A DNA stretch of 64,000 nucleotides from Hyphomicrobiales bacterium (GCA_900465675.1 UBJR01000005.1:558001-622000), one strand, 5' to 3'; shown: positions 1 to 8,064, numbered from the stretch's first letter. Notes: generated from the letters alone by a model not told the origin. Translations and numbers: made by a program.

Positions 1-429
1 GCTGTCTGCGATCTTGCCGTCGCTGCCGATACCGCGCGTTTCGGCCTGCCCGAAGTGCGGCTCGGCATCATTCCGGCGACCATCAGTCCGTTCGTCGTTG
101 CGCGCATCGGCGCGGCTGCTGCGCGCCCGCTGTTTCTTTCCGGCAAGCCGATCGATGCCGGGGAGGCGCGGGCTATCGGTCTCGTCGATCGCATCGTTCC
201 GGTCGAGGAGCTGGACCGCACCATCGAGGTGGAGGTCAGCCATTTCCTGCAGGCCTCGCCCGAAGCGGCGGCACGCGCCAAGGCGCTGGCAAAGTCGCTG
301 GCACCGCCGATCACCGATGCTTCGCTCGAAAGCGTGATCGGCCAGCTTGCCGATGCTTGGGAGACTGCGCAAGCGCGCGAAGGCATTGCGGCCTTCTTCG
401 AAAAGCGCAATCCGCCCTGGCGGGCATGA
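1..429 (+). CDS. Enoyl-CoA hydratase/isomerase family protein, C-terminal part (5' end outside window)
   Basis: The reading frame is open from base 1, so the start lies upstream. The visible 142 residues are the C-terminal half of a crotonase-fold enzyme: an 'AVCDLAVAADTARFGLPEV' segment typical of the active-site region, then 'LGIIPATISPFVVARIG' and the 'GEARAIGLVDRIVP' helix seen in enoyl-CoA and methylglutaconyl-CoA hydratases. Such enzymes hydrate enoyl-CoA thioesters in the cytoplasm during fatty acid or branched-chain amino acid breakdown. The LGIIPATISPFV segment resembles methylglutaconyl-CoA hydratases of leucine degradation, but the genes that would confirm this lie outside the window. 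Family assignment is firm, exact substrate is not. Confidence 0.85.
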   Translation, partial: AVCDLAVAADTARFGLPEVRLGIIPATISPFVVARIGAAAARPLFLSGKPIDAGEARAIGLVDRIVPVEELDRTIEVEVSHFLQASPEAAARAKALAKSLAPPITDASLESVIGQLADAWETAQAREGIAAFFEKRNPPWRA

Positions 430-468
430 TATGCTTTGCGCTTGAATTGGTCGAAAGCTGAGCCTATT

Positions 469-487
469 TTGATAAGCGGTTGATCAA
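469..487. promoter_or_regulatory. Candidate operator of the xre-res toxin-antitoxin pair
   Basis: TTGAT and ATCAA form an inverted repeat with a 9-base spacer, and the right part also contains the palindrome TTGATCAA at 480-487. It lies 18 bases before the antitoxin start, where autorepression of Xre/RES modules normally occurs. Position and symmetry are seen; binding is inferred. Confidence 0.4.
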
Positions 488-504
488 TTTACGCCAAGGT
501 GACG

Positions 505-879
505 ATGATGGCAGCTCTGAGCTTCGATGTTGCAGCCGCGCGTTACGGCGACGGCCAGTCTGCATTTCTTTCCGCTCGCCGCGTTGCCGATCAGCTCGGC
601 GTGACGCTTGCCGAACTTGCCCGGCTGATCGGTGTTGCCCGCAACACGCTGACGGCGAAATCGAGTGCCCGGAAGGTCGATGGCGCGCTCAGCAATGTCG
701 TGCGCATCCTCTCCATGGCAAGCGAGATGGCGGGTGACGACAATCGCGCCGTGATCTGGTTCAAGCACCAGCCGATCCCGGGCTGGGCCGGCAAGACCGC
801 CTTCGATCTCGTTGGTGAAGGCAAGCCGGACAAGGTGCTTGCTTATCTGGAAGCTGTCCGGTCTGGCGTCTATGCCTGA
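505..879 (+). CDS. Xre/MbcA/ParS-type antitoxin (DUF2384 toxin-binding domain)
   Basis: This 124-residue protein has a helix-turn-helix-like segment around residues 22-48 (RRVADQLGVTLAELARLIG) and a C-terminal region ending in 'WFKHQPIPGWAGKTAFDLV' and 'VLAYLEAVRSGVYA', the pattern of the MbcA/ParS/Xre toxin-binding domain. Antitoxins of this family neutralise a RES-domain toxin and repress their own promoter. The next gene is exactly such a toxin and overlaps it by 8 bases. A GTG at 499 is also in frame, but the AAGG just before it is well spaced only for the ATG at 505, so that start is preferred. Confidence 0.85.
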   Translation: MMAALSFDVAAARYGDGQSAFLSARRVADQLGVTLAELARLIGVARNTLTAKSSARKVDGALSNVVRILSMASEMAGDDNRAVIWFKHQPIPGWAGKTAFDLVGEGKPDKVLAYLEAVRSGVYA

Positions 880-1390
880 AGGCCCTGAGGCCGGCACGCT
901 TGAGCTCTGGCGGGCCTTCGTGCCGCGTTGGGCGTTTGCGCCACTCTCGGGTGAAGGGGCAGCGCGCTTCGGCGGCCGCTGGAACCTGGTGGGTGAGGCA
1001 ACCATCTATGCGGCCTGCGAACTTTCGACGGCTTGGGCCGAATATAATCAGGGCTTCGTCCAGCATCCGGCCGTCATCGCCAAGCTTGAACTGACAGGCG
1101 CACGGCTTGCTGACACGACCAATGCCGCATTTCTCGAAGCACATGCGGAAACGATCGCAATCCACCGCTGCGAGTGGCAGCTGGAACTCGATGCCGGGCG
1201 CGTTCCCGCAACGCACCAGTTGCGGGAACGGCTGATCGCGGCAGGCTTCGATGGGGTGCTCTATCCTTCCTTCATGTCGCCGGGCGGCCGCTGCGTGGCG
1301 CTCTGGCGTTGGAATACACCCGGCGCGCCGAAGCTTAGCGCCGTCGATCCCGAAGGGCGCGTGCCGAAAACCGCTGCGTCCTGGCTCTAG
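872..1390 (+). CDS. RES-domain toxin (NAD-degrading family)
   Basis: RES toxins (MbcT/ParT/RES-Xre type) inactivate cells by attacking NAD+ or by ADP-ribosylating a target, and are held inactive by their Xre partner. The 172-residue product has the expected order of motifs: LWRAF (Arg14), FGGRWN (34-38), a Tyr46, AEYNQG with Glu57, and a C-terminal YPSFMSPGGRCVALW containing Ser133 and Ser136; R, E and S are the residues that gave the family its name. The frame is open further upstream inside the antitoxin, but the ATG at 872 gives the usual short overlap (ATGCCTGA) and family length. It appears intact. Whether it acts as phosphorylase or ADP-ribosyltransferase cannot be told from sequence. 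Confidence 0.85.
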   Translation: MPEGPEAGTLELWRAFVPRWAFAPLSGEGAARFGGRWNLVGEATIYAACELSTAWAEYNQGFVQHPAVIAKLELTGARLADTTNAAFLEAHAETIAIHRCEWQLELDAGRVPATHQLRERLIAAGFDGVLYPSFMSPGGRCVALWRWNTPGAPKLSAVDPEGRVPKTAASWL

Positions 1391-1444
1391 CGCTTCCGGC
1401 GTTCCAGGCAGGCATTTCGCCGCCTAAGGAACTGACCCATTTGG

Positions 1445-1474
1445 GCCAGATTGCGAAGCGCGGCGCAATCTGGC
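1445..1474. repeat. 11-bp perfect inverted repeat between res and the LacI gene
   Basis: GCCAGATTGCG and CGCAATCTGGC flank an 8-base spacer. It lies 54 bases after the toxin stop and 90 bases before the LacI start. The tail AGTTTG is too poor in T for a convincing intrinsic terminator, so it may instead be an operator or a leader hairpin. Confidence 0.6.
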
Positions 1475-1563
1475 AGTTTGGGCTGAAAATGGCTGGTATT
1501 TCGCATGGCCAGGACGGCAAGCTTGCGGTATCAGGCCGGAAGAAGGTGGGGAAGCAACTGACG

Positions 1564-2565
1564 ATGAAAGCACCGACCGGCCGTGATGCCGCTCCGACGA
1601 TTGCCGATGTTGCGCGGCTGGCCGGCGTTTCCCGCGCTGTCGCAAGCCGGGCCCTTTCGACCGAGCCGCGGCCGGTGTCCGCCGACAAGCGCGAGCGCGT
1701 CATCGATGCGGCCAATGCTCTCGGCTACAAGCCGAACCTCTTGGCCCAGAGCCTGACCACCAAGACGGTCAATCTCGTCGCCGTCGTCGTCAACCACATT
1801 CACGATCTCTCCGACCTCGACCTGTTCGACCGGCTGATCGATCAGATACAGGCGATCGGCAAACAGGTCATCCTGGTGCGCATCGGTTCGGTCGCGCGCG
1901 TCGAGGAGTTCCTCAGAAACGGCGTCGCCTATCATGTCGATGCCGGGCTGGTGTTTTCGGACTTCGCCGATGCGACGACCGTGCGGCGGATGTTCCGCTC
2001 CGATCTGGTGGTCATGCTGAACGGGCTGCATGACGAGCTCTCGCCCGTTGTGATGCCCGACGAGGCCGTCGGTATTTTCGAGGCGGTCGCGGATGCCGCC
2101 AGCAAGCGGGTGCGCACGGCGGGGCTGGTCACCGGCCGCGCCTCTTCGCCGGTCGAGCATGCGCGTATCGGTCTCTATCGCAAGGCTTTTGAGCAGCACC
2201 GGATCGAATTGAAACGCACGGTTCAGGGTGACTATTCCTATGCCAGCGGACATGCCGCTGCGGCTGTGCTCGCCGGTGACGATTGTCCCGATGCGATCTT
2301 CTGCACATCGGATGCGATGGCGATGGGCATTCTCGATGTTTGCCGTTCGGATTTTCCGGGCAACCGGCCGCCGCGTTTCCGGCTCTATGGCTTCGACAAC
2401 CTGTCGCTGACCGATTTCGAGGCCTATCCGATCTCGTCGATCGGCTACGACAAGTCGGATTACGTCCGGCATATCGTCGATTTCATCGCCAATCCGGAGG
2501 CGTTCAAGCCGGGACAGCCGCCGATCATGGTGCCGACGCGCTTCGTGCTGCGTGCCACCTCCTAA
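1564..2565 (+). CDS. LacI-family transcriptional regulator
   Basis: A 333-residue LacI/GalR-type repressor: an N-terminal helix-turn-helix (residues 12-31, PTIADVARLAGVSRAVASRA) with hinge helix around NALGYKPNLLAQ, followed by a periplasmic-binding-protein-like effector domain. The upstream frame is open to 1441, but ATG 1564 is preceded by GGGGAAG at a suitable distance and gives the normal N-terminus. The gene converges on the amino-acid-type ABC operon downstream. That operon's promoter carries a perfect LacI-type palindrome (TGAAACCGGTTTCA), so this protein is its likely regulator. LacI proteins usually sense carbohydrates, which hints that the imported substrate has a sugar part. Confidence 0.85.
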   Translation: MKAPTGRDAAPTIADVARLAGVSRAVASRALSTEPRPVSADKRERVIDAANALGYKPNLLAQSLTTKTVNLVAVVVNHIHDLSDLDLFDRLIDQIQAIGKQVILVRIGSVARVEEFLRNGVAYHVDAGLVFSDFADATTVRRMFRSDLVVMLNGLHDELSPVVMPDEAVGIFEAVADAASKRVRTAGLVTGRASSPVEHARIGLYRKAFEQHRIELKRTVQGDYSYASGHAAAAVLAGDDCPDAIFCTSDAMAMGILDVCRSDFPGNRPPRFRLYGFDNLSLTDFEAYPISSIGYDKSDYVRHIVDFIANPEAFKPGQPPIMVPTRFVLRATS

Positions 2566-2570
2566 AGAAA

Positions 2571-2595
2571 AGGCCGCCCGGAGGCGGCCTTTATT
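2571..2595. terminator. Bidirectional intrinsic terminator
   Basis: AGGCCGCC and GGCGGCCT pair perfectly around a CGGA loop. On the plus strand TTATT follows, and on the minus strand the mirror tail is TTTCTTT, so it can end both the LacI gene and the convergent ABC operon. Confidence 0.85.
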
Positions 2596-2598
2596 GTC

Positions 2599-3390
2599 TT
2601 ACCACTGCGGGTTAAGAGCCGGCGGGTTGGCTTCAGCGCCCCACCACTTCTTGTAGTTTGCCTCATAGGCGCCCGACTGGATGTAATCGGACACGAACAT
2701 GTCGAGCCAGCGGACGAATTCCGGGTCGCCCTTGGCGACGGCCATGCCGATCGGGTCGTTGGAATAGAGACCGGCAAGCGTCACCAGCGTCGGGTTCTTG
2801 GTCGCGAGATAGTCGAGCAGCGAGGAGTCCTCGATAGCGGCATCGACGCGCTTCTGCTGCAGCTGCAGCACGCCGTCAGGCGCGAACTGATCGACATAGA
2901 CGAGTTCCGCATCCGGAACGGCGGTCTTCAGGAAGGTTTCGCCCGTCGTGCCGCGGCCGACGACGATCTTCTTGCCGGCGAGATCTTTCAGATCCTTGAT
3001 GCCCGCATCCTTCTGCACGATGATGCGCAGACCGGCACGGTTATAGGGGATCGAGAAATTCACGACCTTGGCGCGCTCGAGCGTCGCAGAGGTATTTGCG
3101 ATCGCCACGTCGATCTGGCCGGAGACCAGCATTGAGATACGGGCGTCACCCGAAACGTCGGTGAATTCGACCGGCACGCCGATCTTTTCAGCCAGGCGCT
3201 TGGCGACATCGACGTCATAGCCGACGGGATTGTTCTGGTCGTCGCGGAAGCCAATCGGCTCGCCGCCGAGCGACACGCCGATCCGGATCGTGCCGCGCGA
3301 GCGGATGTCATCGAGCATGCCGGCGAAGGACGGCAGAGCCGAGCCTGCGACGACGGCGATCGCAGCGATCGCGGTGAGAAAGCGTTTCAT
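2599..3390 (-). CDS. Amino-acid-type ABC transporter substrate-binding protein (family 3)
   Basis: A 263-residue periplasmic binding protein of the HisJ/GlnH type with a Sec signal peptide (about residues 1-23, ending SFA-G). It captures the substrate and delivers it to the two permeases encoded upstream. Both amino-acid-binding hallmarks are present: Arg106 in 'SATLERAKVVNFSIPY', which binds the alpha-carboxylate, and Asp188 in 'VDAAIEDSSLL', which binds the alpha-amino group. The ligand should therefore be an alpha-amino acid or derivative. It is the last gene of a five-gene operon, 22 bases after the hydrolase gene, and is followed by the shared terminator. Confidence 0.88.
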   Translation of the reverse strand: MKRFLTAIAAIAVVAGSALPSFAGMLDDIRSRGTIRIGVSLGGEPIGFRDDQNNPVGYDVDVAKRLAEKIGVPVEFTDVSGDARISMLVSGQIDVAIANTSATLERAKVVNFSIPYNRAGLRIIVQKDAGIKDLKDLAGKKIVVGRGTTGETFLKTAVPDAELVYVDQFAPDGVLQLQQKRVDAAIEDSSLLDYLATKNPTLVTLAGLYSNDPIGMAVAKGDPEFVRWLDMFVSDYIQSGAYEANYKKWWGAEANPPALNPQW

Positions 3391-3412
3391 TGTTCCATTC
3401 CCTCTTCGTTGA

Positions 3413-4330
3413 TTATGCCTGTTTCGCTGCCCGCAATTCCGGTTCGGACATCGAATCCTCCCAGAGCCAGTAGCTGATCTCGCCCTCGCATCTGAAATTC
3501 ACAACCTCATGATTTCCTTTTGCGTCAACTGCGTGAATGACGACACCTGCAAGGAAACCCGTATCCAGTTCGTTAAGCTCCTCGACGGCGAGCTTGATCG
3601 CGTCGGAGAGCGAATAGCCGAGCTTCATGGCGAGCACGATGGTGCGCGAGGTCGAGCAGCGCATGGTCATTTCGCCGGTATGGGTGCAGGCGGCCGCGCC
3701 GTAGCGGCTGTCGGCGTAGAAGCCGGCGCCGGGGATCGGCGAGTCGCCGAGGCGGCCCGGATATTTCCAGGCCCAGCCTGAAGTCGAGGTCGCAGCATGA
3801 ATGCCGCGAGCGGGATCCGCCGAGAGGAACACGGTCGTGTCGCGCACGCGCTCGGGATCGGTGATCGCCTTGCTGAGCGGCGCCAGCGGAATGTTCGGGA
3901 ATTTCGCCAGCTCTTCGGCCGGCAGTTCCTTTTCCAGCCGCTCCCACCAGACGCGCTTGCTGTCTTCGAACAGCACGTCGTCCTCGGGGAAACCGATTTC
4001 ACTGGCAAAGCGGCGCGCGCCATTGCCTGTCAGCATCACATGCGGCAGGCGCTTCATGACCTCATGGGCGAGTTTCGCGACCGGCAGCGTATTGGGTACG
4101 GCGCCCACAGCGCCGACGTCACGGGTGGTACCGTCCATCACGGCGGCGTCCAGTTCCATGTCGCCGAGCATGTTCGGCCAGCCGCCGAAACCGACGCTGC
4201 GGACTTTCACTTCGCTTTCGACCTTGCCGATGCCGGCAACCATGGCGTCGAGGCTGTTGGCTCCGCTGCGCAGCATGTCGACCGTATGGGCAAAACCCGG
4301 CCAGGCTTCTTTATTGGCGATGAGCAGCAT
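3413..4330 (-). CDS. N4-(beta-N-acetylglucosaminyl)-L-asparaginase-like Ntn hydrolase
   Basis: A 305-residue relative of aspartylglucosaminidase/isoaspartyl peptidase. These enzymes self-cleave before a Thr that becomes the N-terminal nucleophile. The expected site is Asp164-Thr165 in 'RVRDTTVFL', followed by the substrate loops TSTSG (181-185) and GRLGDSPIPGAG (192-203). No signal peptide is visible, so it acts in the cytoplasm. It sits between the ATPase and binding-protein genes of an amino-acid importer under an apparent LacI operator. A role in releasing Asn or Asp from an imported N-glycosyl- or beta-aspartyl compound is inferred. The residue after the nucleophile is Thr instead of the more usual Ile. 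Confidence 0.82.
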   Translation of the reverse strand: MLLIANKEAWPGFAHTVDMLRSGANSLDAMVAGIGKVESEVKVRSVGFGGWPNMLGDMELDAAVMDGTTRDVGAVGAVPNTLPVAKLAHEVMKRLPHVMLTGNGARRFASEIGFPEDDVLFEDSKRVWWERLEKELPAEELAKFPNIPLAPLSKAITDPERVRDTTVFLSADPARGIHAATSTSGWAWKYPGRLGDSPIPGAGFYADSRYGAAACTHTGEMTMRCSTSRTIVLAMKLGYSLSDAIKLAVEELNELDTGFLAGVVIHAVDAKGNHEVVNFRCEGEISYWLWEDSMSEPELRAAKQA

Positions 4331-4339
4331 GAAAAACCT

Positions 4340-5074
4340 CTAATCTTTACGCATTTTGGAAAGGAACTGGGCAACGCGGGGCTGCGCCATGCCGCCATCG
4401 GCGGCGAAAAACTGTTCGGTCGGCAGGTCGACAAGCAGCTTGCCCTTGTCGAGAAAGACGATCCGGTCGGAAATCTGCCGGGCGAACTCGATCTCGTGGG
4501 TGACGAAGAGCATGGTCGTGCCCTCTTCGGCGAGCTTGGCGAGGATCGCCAGCACTTCGGCGGTCATTTCAGGGTCTAGCGCGCTCGTCACTTCGTCGAG
4601 CAGCAGATAGCGCGGCTGCATGGCAAGCGCCCGGCAGATGCCGACACGCTGCCGCTGGCCGCCGGAAAGCTGCGCCGGATAGGCATCGGCGCGATCGGCG
4701 AGGCCGACTGAGGCCAACAGAGCGCGGGCGGTCGCCTCGGCTTCGGCCCGCGGCTTCTTCAGCACCTCGATCGGTGCCAGGGTGATGTTTCCGAGCACCG
4801 TCATGTGCGGGTAGAGATTGAACAGCTGGAAGACCGTTGCCGAGCGCTTGCGCGCCTCGGCCAGTTCCTTGGGCTTGCCGGTGTCGAATTCGTCGACGAG
4901 GATCCGGCCGCCATTCAGCTTTTCCAGGCCGTTGATGCAGCGGATCAGCGTCGATTTTCCGGAACCTGACGATCCCAAGATCGAGACGACCTCGCCGGGA
5001 TTGATTGTCAGGTCGATGCCGTCAAGGACGGTGGTCGAGCCGAACGCCTTCTTGACGTTTTCTACTTTGAGCAT
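4340..5074 (-). CDS. Amino-acid ABC transporter ATP-binding protein
   Basis: A 244-residue GlnQ/HisP-type ATPase that drives import through the two adjacent permeases at the inner membrane. Visible motifs are Walker A GSSGSGKST, signature LSGGQRQRVGICRAL, Walker B LLLDEVTSALD and the switch His in FVTHE. The frame is open upstream to 5158, but ATG 5074 follows GGAGAGGG at good spacing and starts directly at the typical MLKVENVKKAFG. It begins one base after the preceding permease stop, so the two are translationally coupled. Confidence 0.9.
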   Translation of the reverse strand: MLKVENVKKAFGSTTVLDGIDLTINPGEVVSILGSSGSGKSTLIRCINGLEKLNGGRILVDEFDTGKPKELAEARKRSATVFQLFNLYPHMTVLGNITLAPIEVLKKPRAEAEATARALLASVGLADRADAYPAQLSGGQRQRVGICRALAMQPRYLLLDEVTSALDPEMTAEVLAILAKLAEEGTTMLFVTHEIEFARQISDRIVFLDKGKLLVDLPTEQFFAADGGMAQPRVAQFLSKMRKD

Positions 5075-5075
5075 G

Positions 5076-5747
5076 TCAGAGCCCTCTCCAGGCGCTATGA
5101 GCCCTGAGGCGGTTTTCGAAACGGGTGCCGAGAAGCGCAACGAGCTTCGCGGTCGCATAATAGAGCAGGCCGACGGCGGTCCAGACGATGAACGGCTTCA
5201 GCGTCCTGAGGTTCAGGATGTTGCCGATCTTTGTGAGATCGACGACGCCGATCACCGAGATCAGCGAGGTCACCTGCAGCTGGTTGACGAGCAGCGCGAT
5301 CAGCGGGCCGATCGCAAAGGCCATCGCCTGTGGCGCCACGACATGGCGCAGTACCTGCCAGCGCGTCAGGCCGAAGACGCGCGCTGCCTCGATCTGGTCG
5401 CGGCCGATGGATTCGATCGCCGAAACGGCGATGACATAGACGAAGGCGGCGGTATTGGCCGACAGCGTGATCGTTGCCGCGGTCACCGGCGTGATGCGGA
5501 TATGGAAGAGCGCCGGCAGGCCGAAGAAGACCAGGAAGAGCTGCACCAGAACAGGCGAGTTCTTCAGGAGCTCGGAGACGAAGGTAACGATCTGCAGCAG
5601 CACCGGCACGCGGTAGAAGCGCACGACTGCCCAGAGAATGCCGATCAGCAGACCGATCAGCGACGTGCCGAAAAACAATGCGACGCTGACACCGAGGCCC
5701 TGGGCGAGCAGCACGAAATCGTAAGAGGTGAAATCGGTATAGCGCAT
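5076..5747 (-). CDS. Amino-acid ABC transporter permease (second subunit)
   Basis: A 223-residue HisM/HisQ-type inner-membrane permease with about five hydrophobic segments and the ATPase-contacting loop 'IEAARVFGLTRWQVLRHVVAPQA'. The motif 'ELLKNSPVLVQLFLVFFGLP' is characteristic of polar amino acid permeases. Its start overlaps the stop of the previous permease by one base (TGATG), and both permeases are needed to form the translocation channel. Confidence 0.9.
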   Translation of the reverse strand: MRYTDFTSYDFVLLAQGLGVSVALFFGTSLIGLLIGILWAVVRFYRVPVLLQIVTFVSELLKNSPVLVQLFLVFFGLPALFHIRITPVTAATITLSANTAAFVYVIAVSAIESIGRDQIEAARVFGLTRWQVLRHVVAPQAMAFAIGPLIALLVNQLQVTSLISVIGVVDLTKIGNILNLRTLKPFIVWTAVGLLYYATAKLVALLGTRFENRLRAHSAWRGL

Positions 5748-6418
5748 CAGCCGACTGCCTCCATCAAGTCACGGTTGAGGCGGCGGTGAAGCAGCGTGAC
5801 ACCAAGCGACACGAGATAGGTGAGCACAGCATACGCAACCAGCAGCACGACATAGACTTCGAAGGGCCGGTAGGTCTGCGACACGACGATCTGCGCCGAA
5901 CCGGTGAGCTCGTTCAGCGTAATGGTCGAGAGGATCGACGATGTGAGGATCAGGTTGATCAGCACCGAGCCGAGCGGCCGGATCGACGTCCTGAGTGCGA
6001 TCGGCAGAACGATCTTGGTAAAAGTCACCCGGCGTGACAGGCCGCTGACCTCAGCCGCTTCGATGATGCCGGGGTCGATCGCCAGGATCCCGGCTCGGAT
6101 TACATCGGAAGCATAGGCGCCGCCGGCAATCGACAGCGCCACGACGCCGGTCGTGAACGCATCGATGTAGATGCCGAGTTCCGGCAGGCCGTAATAAAAG
6201 AAGAACAGCTGGACGATGAACGGCACGTTGCGGAAAATATCGACATAGACGAAGGCAACGCGCCGCAGCGTCTTCGACGACGAGGTGCGGGCGATCGCCA
6301 CGAAGGCGCCCATGAGGACGCTGCCGAGCAGCGCCAGGGCGCAGGCCTCTGCCGTCAGCAGGGCGCCTTTGGCGAGAAAGCCGATATGCGGCAAAAGGAT
6401 CGAAAGGTCGAACCGCAC
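5747..6418 (-). CDS. Amino-acid ABC transporter permease (first gene of operon)
   Basis: A 223-residue partner permease of the same family, with 'DIFRNVPFIVQLFFFYYGLPELG' and the coupling loop 'IEAAEVSGLSRRVTFTKIVLPIA'. An in-frame TTG lies at 6433, but GTG 6418 has GGGGAGAG five bases upstream and is the better start. As the promoter-proximal gene it follows a short leader containing the LacI-type operator. Confidence 0.88.
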   Translation of the reverse strand: MRFDLSILLPHIGFLAKGALLTAEACALALLGSVLMGAFVAIARTSSSKTLRRVAFVYVDIFRNVPFIVQLFFFYYGLPELGIYIDAFTTGVVALSIAGGAYASDVIRAGILAIDPGIIEAAEVSGLSRRVTFTKIVLPIALRTSIRPLGSVLINLILTSSILSTITLNELTGSAQIVVSQTYRPFEVYVVLLVAYAVLTYLVSLGVTLLHRRLNRDLMEAVG

Positions 6419-6440
6419 GATCGCTCTCCCCAAGCACGAT

Positions 6441-6454
6441 TGAAACCGGTTTCA
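6441..6454. promoter_or_regulatory. LacI-type operator, perfect palindrome TGAAACCGGTTTCA
   Basis: A 14-base perfect palindrome of the form recognised by LacI/GalR regulators (TGAAA..CG-centred..TTTCA class). It overlaps the expected transcription start and touches the -10 element of the minus-strand promoter, an arrangement typical of repression. A further half-like TGAAACCC occurs at 6461-6468 within the spacer. Confidence 0.75.
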
Positions 6455-6482
6455 TATTGCTGAAACCCGCGGATGCTGTCAA
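6454..6482 (-). promoter_or_regulatory. Sigma70-type promoter of the amino-acid ABC operon
   Basis: On the minus strand TTGACA (6477-6482) is followed after 17 bases by CAATAT (6454-6459). The predicted start falls inside the LacI-type palindrome. Confidence 0.65.
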
Positions 6483-6514
6483 GCGCCGTGGCAGGGAAGT
6501 TGTGGAGATCTGAC

Positions 6515-6545
6515 AAGAACGCCCCGCATCCGGAGATGCGAGGCG
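6515..6545 (-). terminator. Intrinsic terminator after degP
   Basis: In the minus-strand transcript an 11-bp stem (one G-U pair) with loop UCCG is followed by UUCUU. It lies 22 bases after the protease stop. The short U tract makes it moderate in strength. Confidence 0.6.
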
Positions 6546-6567
6546 CTTCCATGACCGTTGAGGGGCC

Positions 6568-8064
6568 CTAAGCGGCGGAGAAGGGCACGGCCACGAAGGT
6601 TTTGTTGCCACCGCGTTCGACCAGCAGCAGCACCGACTTGCGGCCGGATTTGGCGGCTTCGGCGACAGCGGTCTTGGCATCGCTTGCGCCACGCACCGGC
6701 TTGTCGTTGACCGAGACGATCACGTCACCGGTCTGGATGCCGGCTGCAGCGGCCGTCTTGTCGGGGTTTACGCTGGCGACGACAGCACCGGTGACGCCGC
6801 GCGGCAGGTTCAGTTCCTGGCGGGTGTCCGGCGTCAGGTCGGCGAGGCCGACGCCGATGCTCGGGCCGGTCTGCACCTTGCCATCGCCTTCATCGGCAGC
6901 GGCCTGCTTCTGTCCGTCGTCATTGCCACCGATGGTGACGTTGAGTTCGGCGCTCTTGCCGTCGCGCCAGACGGTGAGCGTCTGCTTGGCGCCGGGCGAC
7001 ATGTCGGCAACGAGGCGCGACAGGTCCTTCGGAGTCTTGACGGCTTCGCCGCCGACTGCGGTGACGATATCGCCTGTCTTGATACCTGCATGAGCAGCCG
7101 GGGTATCATCCGATACGGCAGCGACGAGAGCGCCCTGGGCATCGGTCAGGCCAACGGCATCGGCGACATCCTTGGTGACGGCCTGGATCTGCACGCCGAG
7201 ATAGCCGTGGTCGATCGAGCCGTTCTTCTGCAGCTTGGCGACGATGGTGCGGGCCTCGGCGGACGGGATGGCAAAGCCGACGCCGACGCTGCCGCCGTTC
7301 GGAGAGTAGATCGCGGTGTTGATGCCGACGACATGGCCGTCACGATCGACAAGCGGGCCGCCGGAGTTGCCGTGGTTGATCGGCGCGTCGATCTGGATGA
7401 AGTCGTCGTACGGGCCGCTATGCAGATCGCGGCCGCGGGCCGAGACGATACCGGCGGTCACCGTGGTGCCGATGCCGAACGGGTTGCCGATGGCGAGAAT
7501 CTGATCGCCGAGTTTCAGCTTGTCGGAATCACCCCAGGCGACGGTCGCCAGCGGCTTCGGAGCCTGGATTTTCAGAACGGCGATATCCGACTTCGGATCG
7601 GTGCCGACGAGCTTGGCGGGCAATTCGGTGCCGTCATCCAACGTCACCTTGATATCGATGGCATTGTCGATGACGTGGTTGTTGGTGACGATCACGCCAT
7701 CGGGGCTGATGATGAAACCAGAACCGAGCGCCATCGCGTGCTGGCCGCTGTCATGTTGCGGGGCCTGGCGCGGCATGGGGATGCCCTGCTGCTCGAAGAA
7801 CTGGCGGAACTGCTCGTCCATCGGCGAGGACTGCTGGTCGCTGGTGTCGGTGGCCTTCATCGTCGTCGTTACGGTAACGACGGCCGGCTTGTCGGCATCG
7901 ACGATCGGCGCGAACGAGCCGCCGGGGGCAAATGTACCGCTGACTTCTGCAGGCGCGGCAACCGCGGAGGCGGCATTGATGGTGAAAGGCAGCGCCGCAG
8001 TGCCGGCAATCAGGGCGGCGCCGAGAAGCGCTGCAGTGCGGTGCTTGAGAAGGATATTGGACAT
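6568..8064 (-). CDS. degP: Do-family periplasmic serine protease (DegP/MucD-like)
   Basis: A 498-residue HtrA-family protease/chaperone that degrades misfolded envelope proteins. A signal peptide spans about residues 1-37. The catalytic triad is His130 (VTNNHVI), Asp160 (DPKSDIAVLKI) and Ser234 (HGNSGGPLV), followed by two PDZ domains (about 285-380 and 400-495). The frame is open upstream, but ATG 8064 is preceded by AAGGGA and starts the signal peptide. It stands alone between two importer operons. Several rhizobial paralogues exist, so the exact name (degP, degQ, mucD) is approximate. Confidence 0.9.
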   Translation of the reverse strand: MSNILLKHRTAALLGAALIAGTAALPFTINAASAVAAPAEVSGTFAPGGSFAPIVDADKPAVVTVTTTMKATDTSDQQSSPMDEQFRQFFEQQGIPMPRQAPQHDSGQHAMALGSGFIISPDGVIVTNNHVIDNAIDIKVTLDDGTELPAKLVGTDPKSDIAVLKIQAPKPLATVAWGDSDKLKLGDQILAIGNPFGIGTTVTAGIVSARGRDLHSGPYDDFIQIDAPINHGNSGGPLVDRDGHVVGINTAIYSPNGGSVGVGFAIPSAEARTIVAKLQKNGSIDHGYLGVQIQAVTKDVADAVGLTDAQGALVAAVSDDTPAAHAGIKTGDIVTAVGGEAVKTPKDLSRLVADMSPGAKQTLTVWRDGKSAELNVTIGGNDDGQKQAAADEGDGKVQTGPSIGVGLADLTPDTRQELNLPRGVTGAVVASVNPDKTAAAAGIQTGDVIVSVNDKPVRGASDAKTAVAEAAKSGRKSVLLLVERGGNKTFVAVPFSAA

